A stretch of 62,327 nucleotides of DNA from Mollicutes bacterium (GTDB taxonomy: Bacteria; Bacillota_I; Bacilli_A; Mycoplasmatales; MT37). A program made the position numbers and the translations under genes. This document shows positions 25,727-39,311 of this stretch, in pieces. The notes beneath the pieces are model-generated. The model ran no database searches. It was not told the DNA's origin and saw nothing but the letters and a program-made list of their open reading frames with translations. Location: positions 1-62,327 of the forward strand of contig JARVCM010000018.1 in assembly GCA_029976705.1 (NCBI GenBank). The letters are read 5' to 3'. How positions within the stretch are numbered: position 1 is the first letter of the stretch; each line of letters opens with the position of its first letter.

Positions 25727-26788
25727 ATGGCAAAAATAGAAAAAAAAGCAAAAATTTTATTAATAAATTTAGGAAGAATTGAAAAATTATTAATTTTCAA
25801 TCTTTTGTTGAATAATTTTGAAATAGTCGGTATTATTAGTGATTTAGAAATAGAAAAAATTGCTTATTTTTTAGAATACGATTCCAATCATGGTAAATTT
25901 TTTCCTGGCAAGATTAATTATCAAAAAACAAAAAACAACAAAAAATTAATATTGCAAGATGATCAAAAAATAAGCATAGATATTTTTTCTACCAAAGAAG
26001 CCACTCCTGCTAAATTAAAAGAATTGAAAATTGATTTTGTTTTTGATTGTTCTTCAAATAATTTGCAAGCTATACAATTGAATAAATATGCTAAATATTC
26101 ACGAAAAGTAATTATTTCTGCTAATCATGAGTTTGTTAATAAATCTGAACATAAATTGGCCGTTTTCCCTTTTAATCATAACAAAATTACCGAAAAAGAT
26201 AAAATAATTTTAATTCCTAAAATTGAAACCATTATTGTTAGCGTTTTAATAAAAGCTCTTCAAGATAAGTTAAAAATTGAAAGTTGTTATTTTGAATCAT
26301 TACGAGGCCCATGCAATAAAATGAATAATTTAGATTATTTTTCATCAGCGAAAGGATTAACTTTGGGTCGTTCTGTTTTTAGTAATATTATTCCTGATGA
26401 TTTTGTTTCAGCAAACAGTTCTTTAAAAAAACTTTTAAAGACGGAAGATATTAATATGGAAATTTATGGTGAACGTGCATTTTTTCCAATAAATACAGGT
26501 TCATTATTGAAAATACATTTTCAAATTAAAAAAATTCATAAAACATCAGAAGTAAATGATTTATTAAATCAAGAGGCCGATGCACAAATCGGATTTTCTT
26601 TAAAACCTTTGGTTGCTAAAGACATTGAATCTACACAACACTACGGAGTAATTGATAAAAATTTAACACAAATTTTATCTACAAAAAATCATCAAACTCT
26701 TATTTTAGGAATTTGATTTGATCACGAAAGTTCGGCGGCAATTTCTTTTTTTAAAACTATTCAATTTTTAGCAGGAGATAAAAAGTAA
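25727..26788 (+). CDS. GAPDH-like protein lacking catalytic Cys and His (possible pseudoenzyme)
   Basis: FLEYDSNHGKFFPGKI, KVIISANHEF, GLTLGRSVFSNIIPDD, EPLVS-like KPLVAKDI and AWYD-like LILGIWFDHESSAA blocks; catalytic SCTTNC position reads KIETII. Confidence 0.75.
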
Positions 26789-26806
26789 TTTTTTTATTTA
26801 ATTAAA

Positions 26807-27100
26807 ATGGTTAAATTAAGATTACGAAGAACTGGAAAAAAAGGTCAACCTTGCTATCAAATTGTTGCAGTTGATAGTCGTTTTAAACGTGATGGCGGTT
26901 ATCTTGAAAAAATAGGTCATTATTACCCATTAAATAGCAAGCATGACGTAAACGCTGAAAAAGCGCTTAAATGATTAAATGTTGGCGCTCAACCGACATT
27001 AGTTGTGCGTTCTTTGTTAAAAAAGAATAATATATTAAGTCTTTTTCATCAAAAAAGAACTTCAATCTTATCAGGAGGAAATAAAACAAAAAAAGTTTAG
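26807..27100 (+). CDS. rpsP: 30S ribosomal protein S16
   Basis: MVKLRLRRTGKKGQPCYQIVAVDSRFKRDGGYLEKIGHYYP. Confidence 0.97.
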
Positions 27101-27124
27101 TTATTTTTTTGTTTTATTTTTTTA

Positions 27125-27382
27125 ATGTACGATTTATTTGTTAAAAAAATTATTAAACATCTTTTCGGGAAAGACAATCCTATTGCTGTTTCTCAACATT
27201 TTACTGTTAATAAGAAAACAACACAGAAAAATACAGTTTTTATTTATCTTGTTCCAGGTGACAAATGAATAGCTCGACTTATCGGAAAAAACGGAACAAC
27301 AATTAAATTAATTGAAAATTTAGTTAAAATAAAGGGTTATTTAAACAATTGTCAAGCAATTATAAAATTAGAAAATAAATAA
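27125..27382 (+). CDS. khpA: KH-domain RNA-binding protein (KhpA/YlqC-like)
   Basis: LIGKNGTTIKLIENLVKI (GxxG KH motif); position between rpsP and trmD. Confidence 0.75.
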
Positions 27383-27432
27383 ACGTTTAAAGAAATGTTA
27401 TTTAATTGGTTTTTTCTATAATTTGATTTATT

Positions 27433-28140
27433 ATGACTCAATCTTTTTCAATTATTTTTATCACTCTTTTTCCTAATTTTATTGAAAGTTTTTTTGAATA
27501 TTCAATTATTAAAAAAGCAATTAATTGCAAAAAAGTTGAATTTAAAGTTGTTGATTTAAGAGATTTTGGCATCGGAAAACATAAAAAAGTTGATGATTAT
27601 CAATATGGACCAGGGAAGGGTATGGTTTTACGTCCTGAACCGATTTATGAAGCGCTTCAACAAACTAAAAAAGAATTAAAAGGTTCGACTTTTACAATTC
27701 TTGTTAGCCCTAGAGGAAAACAATTTAAACAAAGTATCGCACAACAATTTGTAGATAAATACAATAATTTAATTTTAATTTCTGGTAATTATGAAGGATT
27801 TGATGAACGAATATGTGATTTTGTAGATTCTGAAATATCAGTTGGCGATTATGTTTTGACAGGCGGTGAACTGCCGGCGCTAACAATCGCTAATGCTGTC
27901 TCTAGACTGGTTGATGGTGTAATAAAAGAAGAATCAAGATTAAATGAATCTTTTAGAAATAATTTACTTGATTACCCAGTTTATACCAAACCGCTTCTTT
28001 TCAAAGAAAAAAAAGTTCCAGAAATATTATTATCAGGAAATCATAAAAAAATTCAAGAATGAAGAAAAAAGCAAGCAATAAAAAAAACGAAAAATAATAA
28101 CCCCGACTTATTTAAAATTTCCAAAAAACCCCAAAATTAA
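27433..28140 (+). CDS. trmD: tRNA (guanine-N1-)-methyltransferase
   Basis: YGPGKGMVLRPEPIYEAL, SPRGKQF, LISGNYEGFDERI, SVGDYVLTGGELPA. Confidence 0.97.
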
Positions 28141-28141
28141 A

Positions 28142-29806
28142 TTAAATTTTTACTAATTCTTTGATTTTTTCATAAATTAACAACATTGCCTTACTGTCTA
28201 AGGCACAATATTTTTTAAGATCTTTAATGTTTTCTTCTCATTCATTTTGAGAAATTATTTTATGAATGTAATTAAAATATAGTGCGCTGGCTTCTCCACC
28301 TTCTTTAATTTTTAAGTTTTTGTAATTTATTTTCGGCAAAAGCGCTGGCAAGATTTTTTTGATTGATAATGAACCAAAAAAATCTTTATGATAAATATTA
28401 AAATCTTTAAAAAAATCTTTAACATCAACAGTATTTTCAATAATATGATTAATTTGTTGATGATCTTTTTCATCTAAGTCTAAATGTTTACTTAATTTTG
28501 CCAAAATACTTTTTTCAAAAGACATATTATACGCCACATAGGTGCCTTGACCAAATTTACCAATATCATTTAAAAATTGTTTTAAAAACAAATATCTAGG
28601 ATCTTTACGATTTTCAATAACAAAATCTAAATGTTGTATATTTTTATTTTTAACCAAATTATAATCGGAATTTATTAAAACATGAATAGAATATTGAAAA
28701 GGAATTTGAAGTCACGGAATAGAGTTTTTAAACTTAGGAATTGCTATTGGTGTTGTTTCAAAATCATAAAAATAAATAGGAAAATGGTATTTTTGTAATT
28801 CTTCATGAACAATTTTTGTATTCTTGATGATTTTTTCTAAATTTTGCACAACTTTTATACTTCTTTTTTGGACGCTAGTTAAATCAAATGTATTGAATTT
28901 AATGTTTTCTAAATTAATACTATTTCCTTCATTTTTAAAATATAAATCTGCTTTTTTAGTACGTTTTAAACGATAAAGATTTAATCAATTATATTTATCA
29001 TTAATTTTTTTGATTAAATTTGTACAAATTGAACTATTTGTTTCAAATTCTTCACAAAAAGGTGACAAAAGAATATTTTTACTATTTATCAAATCATTTT
29101 GTAACTTTTTTGATATTTTTACTAATGTTTCACTAATATCTTTGTCTTTTGTTTCATGATTATTAAATTTTTCTTCAACTTTATAAAGATTATTGATATC
29201 TAATTTTTCTTGATAAACATAATCTTCATCAAAATGCAATATAAAAGCATTATTAACTTTATATTTTAATTTTTTTAAAATTCAAATTTGATAAGTCAAA
29301 TCATTTAAAAATTCATTTCTTCTTTTTTTAGCAGTAATTTTGTTAACGCCTTTAATTTCATAAATATCTAATTCTCCTTTTTTATCTTCAATCAGTAGAT
29401 CACATCTGGTCACATATTCTTCATAACAAAAATACGCTTGGTGGTAAGCGTTAAATTGTTTGCTTTGTATAATTTGTTTAGTAAAATTATTTTTTTCCAA
29501 AGAAGTTTTGTTTTCTGTTCTATTAAAAATAAACATTTTGTATTTTGTTTTTAAATAATCAATAACTTTTGTTTCAAATCAAATTCCGCTGATAATGCGA
29601 ATATCTAACTCTGTAGTTGCTTTTTTTTCATATTTATATTGAAAAGAAGAAAAAAATTTTTTCTCTCGTTCTTTATCTAAAAATGTCAAATTATTTTTTA
29701 CTCAACTTATTACTTCGGGGTTTCGCTTATTTCGCATTAACCACATAAATTTCGGACAAACTAAAAATCTTTTATAATCGTCTTTATAAATTTTAAAGTT
29801 GTTCAT
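28142..29806 (-). CDS. DUF2779-type protein: RecB/Cas4-like N-terminal nuclease plus RNase H-like exonuclease C-terminus
   Basis: DYKRFLVCPKFMWL; CDLLIEDKKGELDIYEIKGV; YFYDFETT; YNMSFEKSIL; GSLSIKKILPALLP; YCALDSKAM. Fragments in one frame joined by TGA=Trp. Confidence 0.75.
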
Positions 29807-30422
29807 TCTTTTTTTTAATTTCTGGTTTGAATGCAATAAAATCATCAGTTTTTTTAACATCTTTATGAATTTTTTTCTTTTCTATTTCTAATTTTTTGAT
29901 TTTTTTTAATTGTTTGTTAATATATTTTTTTCGATTTTTTTTAAAAACACTTTTTAAATAAATACCAAATTGTGAAGAAATTTCTTCATCAATTATATTT
30001 TTATGATTATTATATTTGAATTCTTTATTAATATTTCAATCAACTACAACAGCTTTATCTTTTTTGCTCGCCGTCTCGTTATTATCTTCAAATGAAGCAG
30101 AACCTTCTATTTCGTATGCTTTTTTTGTAATAACAAGATTTGTTTTAGGATTTATGATTTTAACAAAAACATCATATACATCACGACTTTTATAATGCTT
30201 TCCGATTCTGGGTTTAACATCAAGATATTCAACAACAACGTTGTGTAAATTATTATTTTTTTTTAAAAAATTTTTAATTAAGTCTTTAACTTCTTTCTCT
30301 CTCTTTTTTCTCTCTTTTTTTTCTTTTTTTTGTTTTTTAAAACCGGAATAAACAATAAAACCGATTATTAAAACCAATATCAACCAAAAATACCATTGAT
30401 TCCCAAGTGAAAATATATCCAT
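29793..30422 (-). CDS. hypothetical protein, single N-terminal TM, lysine-rich
   Basis: MDIFSLGNQWYFWLILVLIIGFIVYSGFKKQKK; ORF extends through a TGA(Trp) to TAA at 29793-29795, overlapping the start of the DUF2779 gene. Confidence 0.7.
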
Positions 30423-30528
30423 ATCAAATTTAATTAAATCTTACTTTTTATTCTTATTCATTATATAATAACTAAAATTTCATAGAGAAACAAATTATAA
30501 TTATTTTATTTTTTAATCATAAAAATAT

Positions 30529-30834
30529 ATGAGTAATATTAAACAACAAAAAAAAAGAATTTTAACAGACCAAAAACGTTATTTAGCAAATCGTCATTTT
30601 ATTTCTATGACCAGAACGGCGCTTAAACAAGCTAATCTAGCAATTTTAGAAGAAAGTGTTGCAGATGCACAAATTAAAGTAAATTATGCTATTCAATTAC
30701 TTGATAAGTTATTTAATAAAAGAATTAGAAAAATGAATTTTATCTCTCGTAATAAATCTAGATTATTCAAAAAATTTTCTTTAAAACAAAAAGAAAATTT
30801 GAACAAAACAGAAAAAGAAATAACAAAGAAATAA
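30529..30834 (+). CDS. rpsT: 30S ribosomal protein S20
   Basis: MSNIKQQKKRILTDQKRYLANRHFISMTRTALKQA. Confidence 0.9.
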   Translation: MSNIKQQKKRILTDQKRYLANRHFISMTRTALKQANLAILEESVADAQIKVNYAIQLLDKLFNKRIRKMNFISRNKSRLFKKFSLKQKENLNKTEKEITKK

Positions 30835-30850
30835 TTTTTTTTCAAAAAAA

Positions 30851-30878
30851 TTGACTTATTTTGTTTTTTTTGTAATAA
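30851..30878 (+). promoter_or_regulatory. putative promoter of tRNA-Leu
   Basis: TTGACT at 30851-30856, N16, TAATAA at 30873-30878. Confidence 0.5.
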
Positions 30879-30903
30879 TATTGTTAATTAATTTTATTAA
30901 GTT

Positions 30904-30990
30904 GCCCGAGTGGTGGAATTGGTATACACGATAGACTCAAAATCTATTAGGTTTTTTCCTGTGTCGGTTCGAGTCCGACTTCGGGTACCA
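30904..30990 (+). tRNA. tRNA-Leu (anticodon CAA)
   Basis: Acceptor GCCCGAG/TTCGGGT, A73, encoded CCA, anticodon loop CTCAAAA, long variable arm, T arm GTCGG TTCGAGT CCGAC. Confidence 0.93.
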
Positions 30991-30995
30991 ATTAA

Positions 30996-32099
30996 TTATT
31001 GTTTAGTTCAACCTTTTTTTTTAATTTTTTCAATAAAATCTTGATTAGGATTAAATTTTGTGTTTTTGTCAATTTCATTAATTAATTCTATTTCTTTAGC
31101 ACTTAATTTATTAGGTAATTCTATTTTAATCCGTAAATATTGATGCCCACGCCTTTTAGAGTTGTTAGGGTCATAAGATCCGTAATTTTTTAAACGAACA
31201 ATTTTATTATTTTTTATTCCTACATCAATATCTATTTTTTTGATTCCGTCAATCGTAGGGACAGAAATTTCTTTTCCTAATAAAACTTCTAAGTAAGAAA
31301 CATAAACATCTGTAAATAAATCGTTTTCTTCGCGTTTAAAAATCGGATTAGGTTCTACATAAAATTCCACAAAAAGATCACCACTTTTTTTAGTAATAGT
31401 ATTAATTTTTGCCTTATTTTCAAATCTCATTTGTTGACCACTTTGAACACCTTTGGGAACATTTATTTCTAAATTTTCTTTTCTTTTTTCAATTTTTTTA
31501 CCACGACAAAATGAACATTTATTTTTCACAAAAATACCATTACCCTTACATTTAGAACAAGTCACTTTTTGACTAAAAAGTCCAAAAATTTGCATTACTT
31601 CGTGACCGCGGCCATTACAATTTTGACATTTAACAACATCATTATTAGTTTCTCCACCCTTACCCTTACATTTAGAACAAAAGACATCAAATTCTATTTG
31701 TTGTGTTTTTGTTACGCCATGCATGGCTTCAAAAAAAGTTAAATTCAAAACAAAAATTTTATCAATTTTTTCTTCACTTCTTTGGTGTCGGCCATAAGGA
31801 TTTTGATTAAATAAATCAGCAAAACCAGAAAAGATATCATTAAAATCAGCAAAATTACTACTTTCAAATCCCATACTTTCATGACCAAAACGATCATAAT
31901 TAGCTCTTTTTTGTTCGTTAGACAAAATTTGATATGCTTCGTTGATTTCTTTGAATTTTTCTTCAGCATTTGGAACACTGGAAACGTCAGGATGATATTC
32001 TTTAGCAAGGCGGCGAAACGCTCTTTTTATTTCATCTGATGTGGCGTTTTTATCAATGCCAAGAATTTCATAATAGTCTCTTTTTTGTTTTTTACTCAC
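30996..32099 (-). CDS. dnaJ: chaperone protein DnaJ
   Basis: [30 protein letters not shown]; four CxxCxGxG-type zinc motifs; extends through TGA(Trp) to TAA at 30996. Confidence 0.97.
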
Positions 32100-32131
32100 A
32101 ATAACTTTCTAAAGCAAAAAAATAAGTAGAA

Positions 32132-33988
<1,857 letters not shown>

Positions 33989-34064
33989 TTAATCTTCAAA
34001 TAATCAAAAATTAAAAACTATTTTATTATACATTTCTTTTTTATTTCAAGACACAATTTTTTTA

Positions 34065-34604
34065 TTAATTTTTTTTGGCAGTTTTTTTTTGGTTAATTAT
34101 TACTTGCACAGGTCTAATTACTCTATCATGTAAGGTAAAACCGGATCTTTTAATTTTCAAAATAGTATTTTCTGAAAAATTGTGATTCCATTCTGAACCA
34201 ATAGTTTCGTGAAAATCAGCATTATAAACATCTCCTGTTTGAGTTGATATTTCTTTAACATCAAAATTTTTCAATGTTTTATGCATTTTTTGATAAGCCA
34301 TTTTAATTCCTATTAAAAATTTTTGTGTTTCTGGACCAGGATTTTTAAATTGTAAAGCAAGTTTTAAAGTATCAACATTTGATAAAAAGTCAATAATCAA
34401 ATCTTGATTAGCAAATTTAAGCAAAAATGTTATTTCTTCATGATGTCTTTTTCTTAAGTTTTCCATATCTGCTAGAGATCGTTTATCAAGATCTACTTGT
34501 ATTTTTTTTTGTTTTTCTTGTATTAATTCACAATTTTTACACAAAGTTGTTTTTTTTGAAATTTGCGTTTTGTCTATAACTTTCTTATTTCGTTCTGTTT
34601 TCAT
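34065..34604 (-). CDS. grpE: nucleotide exchange factor GrpE
   Basis: LADMENLRKRHHEE, FLSNVDTLKLAL, GDVYNADFHETIG, RVIRPVQVII. Confidence 0.93.
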   Translation of the reverse strand: MKTERNKKVIDKTQISKKTTLCKNCELIQEKQKKIQVDLDKRSLADMENLRKRHHEEITFLLKFANQDLIIDFLSNVDTLKLALQFKNPGPETQKFLIGIKMAYQKMHKTLKNFDVKEISTQTGDVYNADFHETIGSEWNHNFSENTILKIKRSGFTLHDRVIRPVQVIINQKKTAKKN

Positions 34605-36745
34605 TAATTCATTATTGGTTTAGTAATTTTAAACCCTTCACCTTCTATTGTCAATAGATAAATTGTGTTTTTTTTAATTTCTTCTTTAATAATCTTTTGA
34701 GCAATTAAAGATACAATATATTTTTTAATATATCTTTTGATTGGTCTTGCGCCATAATTAGAAGTATAATTATCATTTAAAATTTTATTTTTTGCTTTTT
34801 TATCATATTGAAAAAAAATATTTTGTTTTTTTTGAATAAAATGAAAAAATTCTGTTAATTCTAAATCTACAATTTGTGACAAAACTAATTGATTTAAAGG
34901 ATTAAAAACAATTACTTCACCAATACGATTAAAAAATTCATTGGGAAATGATGACTGTACTTTTTTTAAAACATTTTTTTCATCGTATTTGTCCATTTCC
35001 AAGAGTTCACCTCCAATATTGGAGGTCATAATAACAATTGTATTACAAAAATTAATAGTTTTTCCTGAAAAACTATCTTTTAATTGTCCTTCATCTAAAA
35101 TTTGCAAGAGTAAAGCGTGGATACTTTGATGAGCTTTTTCTAATTCATCAAATAAAAGCACTGAATAAGGATTGTTTTTCACTTTTTCTGTCAATTCACC
35201 CCCTCGTTCAAAACCAACATAACCTGGTGAAGCACCAATTAAACGACTAACAGACTGTTCAGTATTATATTCAGACATATCAAAACGAATCATTTTTTTC
35301 TTGCTAGCAAAAAGCGTTTCTGCTAAAACTTTGGCAATTAAAGTTTTTCCCACTCCTGTTGGTCCAACAAAAAGAAAACTCGCCAAGGGTTGGTTAGGAT
35401 CGTTTAGTCCGGTTCTTGAAGACACAACTGAGTCGGTTACTGCTTTTAGCGCTTCATCTTGTCCCTTTACTTCTTTTTTTAGATTAATAAGTAAATTTAT
35501 AATTTTTTTTTGTTCACTACCAATTAATTTTTCAACAGGAATTTTAGTTGTAATTGCCAAAATTTGAGCAATATCATCTTCATCAACATAATTTTTTAAC
35601 AGACTATGTTCTTTGGGAAAGTCTTTTGATTTAAGTTTTTTTAAATTGTTGTCCAATTCCGGAATAATTTTGTACTTTAGTTCACCTGAACGTTCATAAT
35701 TGCCTTGTTGCATTGTGAGATTTAATTCTTTATTAATTTGTAACAACTGCTTCTTTAAATTAGTAATTTCTTTCAGATGTTCTTTTTCTTTATTTCAACG
35801 TATCATCAAAATTTTTTGTGCTTTTTTGACACTTTCTAAATTTTTTTGAACATTTGAAAAACGTTCTTGTGTATCAAAATCTTTTTCTTCTTCTTTTTCT
35901 AAAGCATTATTTTCAATCGTTAATTGAATTAATTTACGATTGACTTGGTCTAATTCCAACGGTACTGACCAAATTTCTGTTTTGATCTTAGCGCAAGCTT
36001 CATCAACCAAATCAATTGCTTTGTCAGGCAAATTACGAAGAGTAAGATATTGATTAGATAAATTTGCAGCAGCAATTAATGCGTTGTCTTTAATCATAAT
36101 TTCATGAAATGACTCAAAGCTCCCCTTTAAACCTCTTAAGATGGTGATTGTTTCTTCTACTGAAGGTTCAAAAACCATAATTTTTTGAAACCTTCTTTCC
36201 AAAGCGGCGTCTTTTTCAATAAATTTACGATATTCATCACTAGTTGTTGCCCCAATACATCTTAATTCACCACGAGCCAACATAGGTTTCAAAATATTGG
36301 AAGCGTCAATTGCCCCTTGGGTTTTTCCAGCACCAACAATTAAATGTAATTCGTCAATAAATAGCAAAATATCATTATTTTCTTTAATTAAATCGGTAAC
36401 CATTTTTAATCTTTGTTCAAATTCTCCATGAAATTTAGCGCCTGAAATTAAAGAAGCTATATTAAGTTCAAAAATTTTTTTGTTTTTTAAATTTATTGGT
36501 ACATCTTCTGCTTCAATTCGTTGCGTTAAACCTTCAACAATCGCGGTTTTTCCTACACCGGCATCGCCAACTAAAACGGGATTATTTTTCTTTTTTCGAG
36601 AAAGAATTTCAACAATTCTTCTAATTTCTTGATTTCGACCAATAACAGGATCTAAACGATCTAATTCCAATTCTTCATTAAGAATTCTCCCATATTTTTT
36701 CAATTCTTTGAAATTTTCACTATTATTTAAGTCATTTTTTTTCAT
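34604..36745 (-). CDS. clpB: ATP-dependent chaperone ClpB (short N-terminus)
   Basis: Two AAA modules: [23 protein letters not shown] and [23 protein letters not shown]; start begins at the first AAA module; overlaps grpE start. Confidence 0.95.
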
Positions 36746-36756
36746 TTTATTAAAAT

Positions 36757-37851
36757 TTATTCTTCCAAATTTTGAATCACACTCTTAAGTATTCTGGAAC
36801 GATAAAAAAATTTACGATTTTTTAAACTTTTAGAAGTTAAAAGTGAGTAAAACTCCAACTTACTAAGGTTTCTAATTATATACTGTTTAGAAATCGATCA
36901 TTTTGTTTCTTTGCGGAAAAACCTTCAGTCAAATTCATCCATTTGATGAAAAATAATCATAAATAATATTTTTTTTTCATAATCAGCTAAATAAATTTTT
37001 TTGTTTTGTTGTAAAAAATGACAAATATGTTCAATTAAATTTTTATCTTTACTGATTTTAATCATACTTGTTAAAGTAAAATTTATAAAAGGTGTGTAGT
37101 TTTCTTCATTTAATGAATCATTGATCGCACGAATATATTTATCAACATTTAAGTAATAAGTATTTAAATAATCATGAATCGTCATAATTTCGGCATCTTT
37201 TACCTTTCCGTAAGATAGCAAGTACCAAATTGATAAGATTTTACTAAATAAAACATTATAGGTTTCAAAGGGAGAAATTGCCAGATTATGAATGTGAATA
37301 ATTTGCATTTTTATTAATGGCAGCATTGATTCTTCATTATCATTAATAAATTCAATCAATTCATTAAAAGATGCCGCCACACGATTGTAATCAAAAACAT
37401 CTAATTTAAAAGTTAAATTCTTGAAAATAATATTATTATTTTGACGAAACAAAGAAGTACCAAATTGCACATTTTCAGCATTATTTATGATTCTATAAAG
37501 CATAAATATGTTATTTTGATGAATAATCTTTTTACTTTGCCAAAACATTGTTAATCCTTCAAAAAGACTATAAGTAAATTTTTCCATTTCAGTGTTTGGA
37601 TTTCTTTTTTTAATAATGTTTTGAATTTCTCTAAAATTCACAAAATAACCTAAATCACTGAGAATAAGTGTAATAATTTCAATTAAATATTTAGGATTAA
37701 TTAGACTTTCATTTTTTTGAATTTTAATAAAATGGTCTTTAAAATCAAACTTTTGTTCAAAAAGTACTTCTAATTCTGAAATTTGTTTTTTTATCTGATC
37801 AAGATTGATCGTGATTTCATTATTTTTTTTGCTAAATAATTTGATTTTCAT
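36757..37851 (-). CDS. Fic/DOC-fold protein with degenerate active-site motif
   Basis: Fic-like architecture ...RQNNNIIF...[41 protein letters not shown]...; HPFxDGNGRxxR position reads [13 protein letters not shown]; extends through TGA(Trp) to TAA at 36757. Confidence 0.6.
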
Positions 37852-37876
37852 TTTTTTAACTTAATTCAACTTAAGT

Positions 37877-37905
37877 AGTCTAACACAGGGTTTTGGCTTT
37901 GTCAA
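37877..37905 (-). promoter_or_regulatory. putative promoter of the fic-like/clpB/grpE cluster
   Basis: Minus strand TTGACA (37900-37905), 17-nt spacer, TAGACT (37877-37882). Confidence 0.5.
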
Positions 37906-38019
37906 CTATTTTGTCAATATCTTTGTAAACAATGTCATCAACAAAATAAAAAGATAAAAAATAACAACGAAAAACTAATTATAATTAAATATTAAATACA
38001 AATATCTATTTTATAAAAC

Positions 38020-39300
38020 ATGTTTAGAATTTGGATAAATTTAGAAAAAATATCCCTACCCTTTCGTCAAAAAAGACTAAAAATAAAAAAGCACTATTAT
38101 CAACTTACAGAGAGTTTTTGGAATTCAATGCTCCTAAACCATTACTTAACTTCTAAATTTTTCACTGAATGGAAAAAAAGACATTTTTTCTTGAACCAAA
38201 AACATGACTTATTTAATGTCTTATATTTTTGATTAAATAAAGAAATAACGACAATTTCTTTTTTATGAACATCAAATTTTATTAAAAGTAAGACAAATAA
38301 GCATTATTATTTCAAAAAATTGAACAAAAACAACAATTATTTCAATATTTCTTCAATCCACAACAAAAAAATTTTTTAATCAAATTTATTAATAAAAAAA
38401 ACTTTTTTGAATTAAAAGATGCTATTGTTAAAGAAACAAACAATATGAAAAAATTTAAAACAATTAATAATGATATATTTTTTTGTTTTCGGTGCCGAGA
38501 GTAAGAAAATTCACTTTTTTTTAAGTATAATTCAAAAAATACTATCTTAAATTTGTGAAAAATTTGTAAAATCTTGTTATTAATAGTACTTTTTTTATAA
38601 AGACACAGATAATTCCATAATAGATTTAAAAAATTTTGAAAAAACAGTGTTTTTGCTATTGATAATCTTAATTTTGTTAATTTTAAAATTGATTTACGAG
38701 TTTATCAACAAGTTTGTCTAAATATAATTTTAACGTTTCAACTCCGCGTTGAACATCTTGGCAAACAAAAATTCAAACAGCAACGTCAAAAACAGTTGTT
38801 TTATATCAAACCCTTATTACAAATTTAAACATTTTTGATAAATCAAAAAATCTTTTTACCGATCAAATCATTTATAACAAAATACTATACAAGATTTATT
38901 TTTTAAAAAAGTTAATAAAATAAAAAATTTTATTAATCAAATTATCAAGCAATAACATTGATTTTGTTAAATTTAAGACAATAATCAAACAAATAAAACT
39001 CAAAATTACTACAAAAACTGTTTCTTTTCAAACTTTGATAAGAATTAATTGAAAAACAATAAATCTTGATCTTAAAAATTTATTTTTAGTTGCTCAGAAT
39101 TAATTAAGAAAACTCCATTATCTTTGTCAATCAAAAAGATAAGATAAAAAATAATACCCTTGAAGAATTGGAATCATTAACTTAATAATCAAAAGGTTTA
39201 TTAAGCGATGCTAAAATCAGGGTCGGTGTTGGTTTTAATCAGGGTTTTCTTTTTTTGAGTAGATTAGGGTATTTTTTATAACATCTTTTATTTTTTAATA
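38020..39300 (+). pseudogene. degenerate coding remnants, family not recognised
   Basis: Coding-like stretches switch frame (MFRIWINLEKISLPF...KHYYFK then FQKIEQKQQLFQYFFNPQQKNFLIKFINKKNFFELKDAIVKE, later IDLRVYQQVCLNIILTFQL and NIDFVKFKTIIKQIKL) with TAA/TAG stops between. Confidence 0.45.
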
Positions 39301-39311
39301 AAGTGTTATGG

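Noticed and set aside
36746-38000. CIRCE (TTAGCACTC-N9-GAGTGCTAA) element for the chaperone cluster
   Set aside because: No such inverted repeat seen upstream of the fic-like gene, clpB, or dnaK.
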